Positions 1-5,514 of a stretch of 9,544 bases of DNA are shown piece by piece. Position numbers and translations under genes: made by a program. Every line of letters starts with the position of its first letter. Within the stretch, counting starts at the first letter, position 1. The DNA comes from Sphingobacteriaceae bacterium. Its GTDB lineage: Bacteria; Bacteroidota; Bacteroidia; B-17B0; Aurantibacillaceae. The stretch spans positions 1-9,544 of the forward strand of contig JANYCL010000461.1 of assembly GCA_025360355.1 (NCBI GenBank), written 5' to 3'. The notes beneath the pieces were generated by a model. That model was not told where the DNA came from and ran no database searches. It was given only the letters and a program-made list of their open reading frames with translations.

Positions 1-1
1 T

Positions 2-418
2 ATTGGAAATGCAAACCCAACAGCATTGGTAATTGCGAATAATTGTTTTCAGGCGGTGAATGTAATTGGCATGCCGGAAGGAAGAATTGTTTTATCACAA
101 ACTGCAACGTATTTAGCTTGTTCAGCAAAAAGTAATGCAGCTTATATGGCTATTGAAGATGCAATTGCTTCTGTTAAAGAAACCGGCGATCTGTCGGTGC
201 CTTTGTCTTTGCGGAATGCCCCAACCAAATTAATGAAGGAAATGAATTACGGTAAAGATTATAAGTATGCGCATTCGTATGATAATAATTTTGTAGAATC
301 AGAATTCCTCCCAAAAGAAATTTCAGGAAAATTATTTTACGATCCGGGAAATAATCCAAGAGAAAATGAATTAAGGAATTTTTTAAAGGCTCGTTGGAAG
401 GAAAAGTATGGTTACTAG
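2..418 (+). CDS. rarA: Replication-associated recombination protein A (RarA/MgsA), C-terminal part
   Basis: RarA is a cytosolic AAA+ ATPase, related to clamp loaders, that acts at stalled replication forks. Only the last 138 codons are present. The frame is open to the left window edge (IGNANPTAL precedes the first ATG-like start), so the gene begins outside and the nucleotide part with the Walker motifs is not visible. What is seen is the family's C-terminal signature: the segment GMPEGRI near residue 22 of the fragment, KSNAAYMAI, then VPLSLRNAPTKLMKEMNYG followed by YKYAHSYDNNFV and a short FYDPGNNPRE..LRNFLKARW ending. This is the helical C-terminal region that forms the RarA tetramer. 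The gene ends with TAG, and the parvulin gene starts 18 bp later on the same strand with no terminator between, so the two are probably cotranscribed. The identification is secure from the motif run; the symbol follows the usual name for the family. Confidence 0.93.
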   Translation: MGNANPTALVIANNCFQAVNVIGMPEGRIVLSQTATYLACSAKSNAAYMAIEDAIASVKETGDLSVPLSLRNAPTKLMKEMNYGKDYKYAHSYDNNFVESEFLPKEISGKLFYDPGNNPRENELRNFLKARWKEKYGY

Positions 419-436
419 TGACTGTAAACAATTGTA

Positions 437-850
437 ATGATGAAAAAAACGCTATTGATATTATTCTTTCCTTTCATTTTGGGAGCGCAGCAAGCCAAGA
501 GCTTAAAAGGTAATGAATGGGTTTTATTAAATAGGAATGTTAAAGAAAGAACGAAAAAGGAAGCGAAGCAATTTATTGATAGCATAAAAGTTCTTATTTT
601 GAAGGGGTATTCATTTCCTGTCTTAGCAGCATTATGCAGTGAGGATCCTGGTTCATCTAAAATGGGTGGACAACTTCCTCCTTTTACCCGAGGACAAATG
701 GTTCCCGAATTTGAAGTTGTAGCATTTAAACTACCTATAGGAACAGTTTCAGAAGTGTTTGAAACAAAATACGGATACCATATTTTGGAGGTTTTTAGCT
801 GTGAGAAAGATAAAATTTCTGCACGGCACATTTTAATTGGTTTCAAATGA
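437..850 (+). CDS. Small exported parvulin-type peptidyl-prolyl cis-trans isomerase (SurA-related single domain)
   Basis: A likely periplasmic prolyl isomerase of 137 residues. It starts at tandem ATGs; residues 1-18 form a hydrophobic signal peptide with a probable cut near ILGAQ, and there is no lipobox cysteine. Parvulin landmarks follow in order: SEDPGSSKMGG at 68-78, RGQMVPEFE at 85-93, and KYGYHIL at 111-117 with the core histidine. The helical part KERTKKEAKQFIDSI lies at 37-50. The first strand, where classical parvulins have a histidine (HILV type), reads EWVLL and lacks it. The chain ends in ISARHILIGFK, which looks like the first strand of the next domain in Bacteroidota SurA proteins. 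It therefore resembles SurA domain 1 plus the beginning of domain 2, without the N-terminal chaperone module. Folding of outer-membrane or secreted proteins is the likely role, but activity is unproven. Its TGA stop is one base from the stop of the opposing phosphatase gene. Confidence 0.82.
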   Translation: MMKKTLLILFFPFILGAQQAKSLKGNEWVLLNRNVKERTKKEAKQFIDSIKVLILKGYSFPVLAALCSEDPGSSKMGGQLPPFTRGQMVPEFEVVAFKLPIGTVSEVFETKYGYHILEVFSCEKDKISARHILIGFK

Positions 851-851
851 T

Positions 852-1307
852 CTAATGCAAACTCTTTATTAATTCCTCACTCGCGTTCCAAACTAACTGA
901 AATACATTTTCGAAACCTTTTTCACCGCCGTAATAGGGGTCCGGGACTTCCATATTTTGGTTAGGATGAGAAATATTTAAGAAGAGATCTACTTTTTGTT
1001 TATCAGAATCATTTCTTGCAAGCTTCAATACGTTTTGTAAATTACTTTTATCCATTACATAAATTTTATCGAACGTATCAAAATCTTTTTCAATGAATTG
1101 TCGTGCGCGTAATGGCGACAGATCTATTTTGTGTTTTTTAGCATTCTCAACCGTTCTTGCATCCGGAGCTTGACCAATATGATAATCTGAAGTTCCTGCA
1201 GAATCTATGATAAGAGAGAGGTTTTTTTCTTTTACTAAATGCAATAAAATTCCTTCAGCTAAAGGCGAGCGACAAATATTCCCTAAACAAACAACAAGAA
1301 TTTTCAT
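852..1307 (-). CDS. Low-molecular-weight protein-tyrosine phosphatase
   Basis: A cytosolic phosphatase of the LMW-PTP family that hydrolyses phosphotyrosine through a cysteinyl-phosphate intermediate. The protein is 151 residues, the normal family size. The catalytic loop CLGNICRS lies at residues 7-14, with nucleophile Cys7 and phosphate-binding Arg13. The general-acid loop DPYYGG lies at 123-128, with Asp123. I chose ATG at 1305-1307, which puts the start 2 bp after the TGA of the upstream YbjN-like gene. A TTG two codons earlier would overlap that stop and is less likely. The tight spacing says it is the last gene of the prfA - ybjN-like - phosphatase transcript. In Bacteroidota such enzymes may act in tyrosine-phosphate control of polysaccharide export, but no kinase or capsule gene is in view, so the substrate is unknown. 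Confidence 0.93.
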   Translation of the reverse strand: MKILVVCLGNICRSPLAEGILLHLVKEKNLSLIIDSAGTSDYHIGQAPDARTVENAKKHKIDLSPLRARQFIEKDFDTFDKIYVMDKSNLQNVLKLARNDSDKQKVDLFLNISHPNQNMEVPDPYYGGEKGFENVFQLVWNASEELIKSLH

Positions 1308-1309
1308 GA

Positions 1310-1693
1310 TCAACTTAATTTTTCGCGGAACATTTCGTTGTAATAAGCAATGCGTGTAATGCTTTTATGAATGCGTTCTTCATCCATCTCATCAGCTTCT
1401 GCAGTAAATTTTAAATAAACGTTATCCTCTAAGATCGTAAAAGCACTTTCACAAAAACCATCATTCTCTTCTAATAATAATTTAAAAAATTCCGGACGGG
1501 TAGTATCCCCAACTTCACAAACAAAACTCATCACCTGAAAAAAAGAATGTTCATTCTCTTCCCAAACATCCAACATCAATTCTAAATTTTCATCCTTAGC
1601 AATATTCCATTGACCTTTTTCAGTTTGCGTTTCATTAGGATCAATTCCCATTTTAGCAAGTACACTTTCAACTTTTACAATTAATTCCTTCAT
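1310..1693 (-). CDS. YbjN/CesT-like small acidic protein (putative peptide-binding chaperone fold)
   Basis: A 127-residue acidic cytosolic protein without signal peptide or membrane segment. Its shape matches the YbjN / type III secretion chaperone-like superfamily: an N-terminal helix (KELIVKVESVLAKMGI, residues 2-17), a stretch of strands with alternating hydrophobic residues (QWNIAKDENLELMLDVW, FFQVMSFVCEV), a helix around PEFFKLLLEEN (67-77), a strand pair ESAFTILEDNVYLKF (82-96), and a C-terminal helix ending YYNEMFREKL. I make this call from overall pattern, not from a catalytic motif; the family has none. It sits between prfA and the tyrosine phosphatase, 44 bp after prfA and 2 bp before the phosphatase ATG, so it is probably translated from the same message. 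No specific client can be named. It could instead be a lineage-specific hypothetical protein with a similar fold. Confidence 0.72.
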   Translation of the reverse strand: MKELIVKVESVLAKMGIDPNETQTEKGQWNIAKDENLELMLDVWEENEHSFFQVMSFVCEVGDTTRPEFFKLLLEENDGFCESAFTILEDNVYLKFTAEADEMDEERIHKSITRIAYYNEMFREKLS

Positions 1694-1704
1694 TTACTTA
1701 TTAA

Positions 1705-1736
1705 TTTCACCAATTCACTAACTCGCGAATTCACAA
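1705..1736. repeat. Degenerate 8-bp tandem repeat in the prfA-ybjN gap
   Basis: The gap between the YbjN-like start and the prfA stop reads, on the + strand, as four successive 8-base units: TTTCACCA, ATTCACTA, ACTCGCGA, ATTCACAA. A fifth, weaker unit (ACTAACTT) overlaps the prfA stop codon. The consensus is near ATTCACNA. The run is short and imperfect, so chance or simple-sequence origin is possible. No hairpin or promoter box is evident in it. Confidence 0.45.
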
Positions 1737-1737
1737 A

Positions 1738-1929
1738 CTAACTTAATCCGCCTTCTTTCAAGCGCTCTGCATTTTCGGCAAATTGTAAAGAGTCTATCAT
1801 TTCCTGAATATCACCATTTACAAATTCAGTTAAATTGTAGAGTGTTAAATTAATACGGTGATCTGTAATTCTGTTTTGAGGATAATTGTAAGTTCTGATC
1901 TTCGCGCTTCTATCACCTGTACTCACCAT
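1738..1929 (-). CDS. prfA: RF1 C-terminal tail fragment (63 codons from a possible restart ATG)
   Basis: This is the in-frame continuation of RF1 after the TAA. It holds the conserved block VSTGDRSAKIRTYNYPQ then ITDHRINLTLYNL, followed by the acidic helical end DIQEMIDSLQFAENAERL. An ATG lies at 1927-1929, only three codons past the internal stop, so a ribosome terminating there could in principle re-initiate and make this 63-residue piece. No other translation signal is visible. More likely the segment is made only as part of full RF1, if the stop is misread or is a sequencing artefact. The gene that follows on this strand begins 44 bp beyond its TAG. Confidence 0.6.
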   Translation of the reverse strand: MVSTGDRSAKIRTYNYPQNRITDHRINLTLYNLTEFVNGDIQEMIDSLQFAENAERLKEGGLS

Positions 1930-1938
1930 TGTTTTACG

Positions 1939-2811
1939 TTACTTAGTAGTTTCAATTAAACGTTTTTGGTATTCGAGATCGTATAATTTTGACCGAAGCA
2001 TTTGCATTGCTTTTTCACGATTTCCTAATTGATTTCTTTCTGTTTGACATGTAACAACAATTCCTGAAGGTTTGTGAGTTAAAATAACTTTACTCTCAAC
2101 TTTATTTACGTTTTGTCCTCCCGCACCGCCGCTTCGGGCAGTTGCAATTTCAATATCAGAATCTTTCAGATCAACATCTAACTCTTCAGCCTCAGGTAAA
2201 ACAACAACTGATGCCGCGGATGTATGAACACGGCCTTGCTGTTCGGTCGCAGGCACTCGCTGTACACGATGAACTCCGCTTTCAAATTTTAAAATTCCAT
2301 AAGAACCTGCACCTTTAACATTAAAAACGATCTCTTTAAAACCGCCCATTGTTCCTTCACTTGTGTCAACAATTTCAACTTTAAATCCTTTATTATCGCA
2401 ATAACGTTTATACATTTCAAACAAATTTCCCGCGAAAATAGAGGCTTCATCTCCACCGGTTCCTGCTCTGAGTTCCATTACGCAATTTTTATCGTCTTCA
2501 GGATCTTTTGGTATTAATAATAACCGTATTTCCTCTTCTAATTTATCTACTTTCAGTCGGTTTTCTTCTAATTCAGCCTTCGCCATTTCGAGAAAATCCT
2601 TATCCTTTTCATTGGCTAACACTTCTTTAGCCTGACCGATATTGTCCATTACTTTTTTATATTCGTAATAAACTTCCACAACGTTTTTCAGCTCTTTATA
2701 TTCAATATTCAGCTTCTTGAACTGCCTCATATCCGCAATTATTGCAGGGTCAGATAGTTTCAATTCAACATCATCGTAGCGTTGTTTTATTTCTTCAAGT
2801 TTATCGAGCAT
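1939..2811 (-). CDS. prfA: RF1, N-terminal 290 residues as actually open (domains 1-3)
   Basis: This is the part of RF1 translated before the internal TAA. The start at 2811 gives MLDKLEEIKQRYDDVE, the usual RF1 opening; an in-frame TTG 22 codons upstream would add an atypical extension. Residues 1-95 are the charged helical domain 1. ELRAGTGGDEAS lies at 113-124. The stop-codon recognition tripeptide PAT (the RF1 PxT type, not the SPF of RF2) is at 187-189. The catalytic GGQ, inside ARSGGAGGQNVNKVES, is at 231-233. The chain ends ..LEYQKRLIETTK. It keeps both the codon-reading tripeptide and the peptide-release loop. It lacks the last ~66 residues that close the domain 2/4 unit in known RF1 structures, so I infer it would fold poorly or act weakly alone. 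Confidence 0.85.
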   Translation of the reverse strand: MLDKLEEIKQRYDDVELKLSDPAIIADMRQFKKLNIEYKELKNVVEVYYEYKKVMDNIGQAKEVLANEKDKDFLEMAKAELEENRLKVDKLEEEIRLLLIPKDPEDDKNCVMELRAGTGGDEASIFAGNLFEMYKRYCDNKGFKVEIVDTSEGTMGGFKEIVFNVKGAGSYGILKFESGVHRVQRVPATEQQGRVHTSAASVVVLPEAEELDVDLKDSDIEIATARSGGAGGQNVNKVESKVILTHKPSGIVVTCQTERNQLGNREKAMQMLRSKLYDLEYQKRLIETTK

Positions 2812-2832
2812 ATTTAGTTCAAAAATAGGGGG

Positions 2833-2850
2833 CAAATTTAAACAAATATA
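2833..2850 (-). promoter_or_regulatory. Candidate prfA promoter -7 boxes
   Basis: Read on the minus strand, two overlapping-scale matches to the Bacteroidota -7 consensus TAnnTTTG occur ahead of prfA: TATATTTG (2850-2843) and TAAATTTG (2840-2833). The only clear upstream TTTTG (minus strand, near 2880-2875) is 24 bp from the first box, longer than the usual ~19, so the -33 element is weak or unusual. The boxes lie 22-39 bp before the ATG. Nothing else in the gap looks regulatory. Confidence 0.5.
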
Positions 2851-2885
2851 CCAGCTAATTACATAGACGGGTTTCAAAAATTGTT

Positions 2886-2893
2886 TATATTTG
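2886..2893 (+). promoter_or_regulatory. Candidate -7 box for the OmpA-family gene
   Basis: TATATTTG matches the Bacteroidota -7 consensus TAnnTTTG exactly and ends 17 bp before the ATG at 2911. No convincing TTTG lies about 19 bp upstream, so the -33 element is poor. Transcription would start near 2898-2900, leaving a very short leader. The in-frame TTG at 2881 would lie in the promoter itself, which supports the ATG at 2911 as the true start. Confidence 0.5.
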
Positions 2894-2910
2894 AGTTTTT
2901 ACATTATAAT

Positions 2911-5448
2911 ATGAAAAAAGTATTATTTACGGTATTAATTGCCGGTTCATTTTTAACCTCAAAGTCACAGGATTATTTAGGTTATTCAAGTAGTAATTAT
3001 GCCGGAATTACCGGAGCTCAGGTAAACCCTGCCAATATTGTTGAAAGCCGAATGAAATTTGACATGACCCTTGTGGGCATTAATTTTTCTGTCGGAAATA
3101 ATTACTTAGGTGTAAAACGGGATGCATTCGCTCATTCCGGTAAATTAACTAAAGGCGCATATTTCCCTGCTTTTTCAGATCCTCAGTTCAACCAAAATTA
3201 TTTAACTGAAGTTACCAATGGAAAAGAGAAAGCCATTTTTCTTGGTTTGAGGATAGATGGCCCTTCTTTCATGATCAGTTTAAATCGCAAGAACGCAATA
3301 GGATTTACAAGCGCCAGCCGTACTTATGTTAATGTTGATGGAGTATCGGAAGACCTTGCGCGATTAATGTTTTATGATGTTGGTAGAAATGGAAGCAACC
3401 AACCATTCAATCCAAATAATACATCAATTCCTTTTATCCAAAATCTAATGGGTAAACAATTTTCTGTGGATCATTTGAGCGCGAATTTAAATACCTGGTT
3501 AGAATATGGATTATGTTACGGCCACGTTTTCAGAGATAAAGATGAACATTATTTTAAAGCAGGAGGTACCATTAAACTTTTACAAGGTATTACTTCAGCA
3601 TACCTCAACGTGAAAGATCTTCAATATCGTTTTAATAATGATAGTATTTTAGCAATGTTCCATACCAATGTGAATTACGGTCACTCCGAAAATCTTGAAG
3701 TTCCAAACGTTAAGGATAAAACGAATGCAAATGCTAACCCTTTTGTTCAAGATCCTACATTAAACGGAACTTTAGCAAGTGGTTTTCCGCCAAGTCCTCA
3801 ATACACATATCAGGGTTTAGGTGGTGATATTGGTATCGTTTACGAATGGCGTCCGGATTATAAAAAATATCAGTACGATATGGATGGTCAAACCGGTTTA
3901 TGGATGAAGCACAAAAATAAATACAAATTAAAAATTGGAGCTTCATTATTAGATCTTGGTTCAATACGCTATGCAAAAGGAAAATTAAGCAACAACTTTA
4001 CGGTGAATGTGGACTCTGTCCGCTTCCGTAAATTGGTTACTGATAGCTTTCCGGTATATGATTATGATAAGATCATTGATTCATTAACAACAAAAGGTGA
4101 GATCAAAGGAACTTATAAAATGCATATGCCAACTAAATTATCTTTTCAAATTGATTATAATATCTGGAAAGATTTTTACATCAACTTAACTCCGACAATT
4201 GCATTCCAATTTAAAAATGCAGAAGCAAAAGTTCATGATTGGACAAATATTAGTTTAACTCCACGTTGGGATGCGCGTTGGTTTGGCGTTTCTGTTCCTA
4301 TTTCTTACAATACATTTTATGCAAGAAGCAATCAACCTATCAGCGTTGGTGCTTGTGTGCGTTTAGGGCCACTAATTTTTGGTACTAATCGTTTAGCAAC
4401 TTATTTATCTACTAAAAAAGATGTTTTTGGTGCTGATCTTTTTGCAATGCTGAAAATTCCTGTTCCTTATCATGGCCCGCGCGACAGAGATAAAGATAAA
4501 GTATCTGATAAGAAAGATAAATGTAAAACAGTTCCGGGTGTTTGGGAATTTATGGGTTGTCCTGATCGCGACGGTGATCATATTCAGGATAGCGAAGATA
4601 AATGTCCTGACATTCCAGGTATTAAAGAATTACAAGGTTGTCCTGATCGCGACGGTGATGGTATTACCGATGCAGAAGATGATTGTCCGGATGATAAAGG
4701 ATTACTTGAATTCAAAGGTTGTCCTGATAAAGACGGTGACAAGATCATTGATAAGTTAGACTCTTGTGTTGATGTTGCAGGTCTTCCTGAATTTAATGGT
4801 TGTCCTGATCGCGACGGAGATGGTACACCAGATAAAACAGATCTTTGTCCTGATATTCCTGGCCCTAAAGAATACAAAGGATGTCCTGATCGTGATGGTG
4901 ATACTGTTCTTGATAAAGAAGACGGTTGTCCTGATGTAGCTGGTCCTGTTGAGAACAAAGGTTGTCCATGGCCTGATAGCGATAAAGATGGTATTATTGA
5001 CAAAGACGATAAGTGTCCTACAGTTGCTGGTACTAAACAGTATCAAGGTTGTCCTCCTCCTCCGCCAATTAAAGCGGCAGAGTTGAAGATCATCGAGCGT
5101 GCATTCAAATCACTTGAATTCGCAACCGGTAAGGATATAATTGTTGCTAAATCATTGCCATCATTAAATGAATTAGCGAAATTATTGAAACAACATGAGA
5201 AGGATTGGACATTGAAATTATCGGGTCACACAGATAATCAAGGTGGAGCTGATGCTAACATGACTTTATCTGAAAAACGTGCTAACGCAGTGAAGAGATA
5301 TTTAGTGAAGAAAAGTGCAAAAGCCGACGCGATAATAACAGAGTGGTTCGGTCAAACCATGCCTATCGATTCTAATGATAATCCTAAGGGCCGTCAGAAG
5401 AATAGAAGGGTAGAGATGAAAATTCTCTTTAAAGAAGAAGTGAAATAA
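2911..5448 (+). CDS. OmpA-family outer-membrane protein: barrel-like N-terminal domain, seven TSP3 repeats, OmpA peptidoglycan-binding domain
   Basis: An 845-residue envelope protein. ATG 2911 gives MKKVLFTVLIAGSFLTSKSQ, a signal peptide cut near residue 20. Residues ~21-520 open with DYLGYSSSNYAGITGAQVNPANI and continue as aromatic, alternating strands typical of outer-membrane beta barrels; this resembles the Bacteroidota DUF5723 family (recalled, not searched). Residues 525-715 hold seven calcium-binding thrombospondin type 3 repeats of the form DxDGDxxxDxxDxCPD..GCP. A proline run (about 714-719) follows, then the OmpA domain to the end. Its peptidoglycan-binding pair appears in GHTDNQGG (Asp775) and LSEKRA (Arg790), with KNRRVEMKI near the C-terminus. 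The likely role is anchoring the outer membrane to peptidoglycan across a rigid spacer. The gene has its own likely promoter and a strong terminator, so it seems monocistronic. A second role in secretion or adhesion cannot be judged. Confidence 0.9.
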   Translation: MKKVLFTVLIAGSFLTSKSQDYLGYSSSNYAGITGAQVNPANIVESRMKFDMTLVGINFSVGNNYLGVKRDAFAHSGKLTKGAYFPAFSDPQFNQNYLTEVTNGKEKAIFLGLRIDGPSFMISLNRKNAIGFTSASRTYVNVDGVSEDLARLMFYDVGRNGSNQPFNPNNTSIPFIQNLMGKQFSVDHLSANLNTWLEYGLCYGHVFRDKDEHYFKAGGTIKLLQGITSAYLNVKDLQYRFNNDSILAMFHTNVNYGHSENLEVPNVKDKTNANANPFVQDPTLNGTLASGFPPSPQYTYQGLGGDIGIVYEWRPDYKKYQYDMDGQTGLWMKHKNKYKLKIGASLLDLGSIRYAKGKLSNNFTVNVDSVRFRKLVTDSFPVYDYDKIIDSLTTKGEIKGTYKMHMPTKLSFQIDYNIWKDFYINLTPTIAFQFKNAEAKVHDWTNISLTPRWDARWFGVSVPISYNTFYARSNQPISVGACVRLGPLIFGTNRLATYLSTKKDVFGADLFAMLKIPVPYHGPRDRDKDKVSDKKDKCKTVPGVWEFMGCPDRDGDHIQDSEDKCPDIPGIKELQGCPDRDGDGITDAEDDCPDDKGLLEFKGCPDKDGDKIIDKLDSCVDVAGLPEFNGCPDRDGDGTPDKTDLCPDIPGPKEYKGCPDRDGDTVLDKEDGCPDVAGPVENKGCPWPDSDKDGIIDKDDKCPTVAGTKQYQGCPPPPPIKAAELKIIERAFKSLEFATGKDIIVAKSLPSLNELAKLLKQHEKDWTLKLSGHTDNQGGADANMTLSEKRANAVKRYLVKKSAKADAIITEWFGQTMPIDSNDNPKGRQKNRRVEMKILFKEEVK
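4483..5055 (+). repeat. Seven 81-bp tandem units encoding TSP3 repeats
   Basis: Units start at 4483, 4564, 4645, 4726, 4807, 4888 and 4975; each is 27 codons. A two-codon Trp-Pro insertion (4969-4974) precedes the last. Each unit has acidic ligand positions D.D.D...D, a central cysteine (Cys-Pro-Asp in four of the seven) and a closing Gly-Cys-Pro. Unit 1 has DKDK in place of DGDG. The unit boundaries are conserved in DNA as well as protein: GGTTGTCCTGATCGCGACGG recurs exactly at 4555, 4636 and 4798, with near copies at the other joints. Confidence 0.9.
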
Positions 5449-5461
5449 TAATATAAATATT

Positions 5462-5492
5462 AAAAAGCATCCGTTTAGGCGGGTGCTTTTTT
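5462..5492 (+). terminator. Rho-independent terminator after the OmpA-family gene
   Basis: A 12-bp stem pairs AAAAAGCATCCG (5462-5473) with CGGGTGCTTTTT (5480-5491), with one G-U pair and a six-base loop TTTAGG. A T-rich tail continues to about 5499. It begins 14 bp after the OmpA TAA. The A-run on the left arm means it could also terminate from the other strand, but no gene points that way here. Confidence 0.9.
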
Positions 5493-5514
5493 CTTTTATA
5501 AAAATCAAAAAAAT

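Larger units (their letters stand above)
1738..2811 (-). pseudogene. prfA: Peptide chain release factor 1 gene interrupted by an in-frame TAA stop
   Basis: The full locus encodes RF1, which reads UAA and UAG on the ribosome and triggers peptide release. From ATG at 2809-2811 to TAG at 1738-1740 there are 357 sense-length codons, close to the family norm of about 360, and the frame never shifts. Codon 291, however, is TAA (1939-1941). The local reading is ACT-AAG-TAA-CGT-AAA-ACA-ATG. Relatives carry a KRKTMVSTGDRS-type sequence here, so the ancestral codon was probably AAA (Lys), one base from TAA. Sequence after the stop is still highly conserved, with no further lesion. Explanations are a base-calling error, a very recent nonsense mutation, programmed readthrough, or a split protein. 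RF1 is essential in most bacteria, so true loss would need an explanation such as a second copy elsewhere. TAA plainly ends the OmpA and DUF6089 genes here, so codon reassignment is unlikely. I label it a pseudogene only provisionally. Confidence 0.8.

Noticed and set aside
415..846. 143-codon open frame on the minus strand opposite the parvulin gene
   Set aside because: The + strand frame has a signal peptide and parvulin motifs; the antisense frame has none.
1939..1941. Genetic code reassignment of TAA to explain the prfA stop
   Set aside because: TAA ends the OmpA-family gene (5446-5448) and the DUF6089 gene (8599-8601) at the expected protein ends.
2812..2877. 22-codon upstream extension of prfA from a TTG
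   Set aside because: RF1 proteins begin at MLDKL-type sequence; the extension overlaps the candidate promoter boxes.
4472..4759. Open + strand frame overlapping the TSP3 region
   Set aside because: It lies in a different frame of the OmpA-family gene and stays open only because of the 81-bp periodicity.
4584..5003. Long open frame on the minus strand rich in Ser, Pro and Gly
   Set aside because: It is the antisense of the TSP3 repeat array; its repetitiveness mirrors the repeats and it has no independent start signal or family resemblance.
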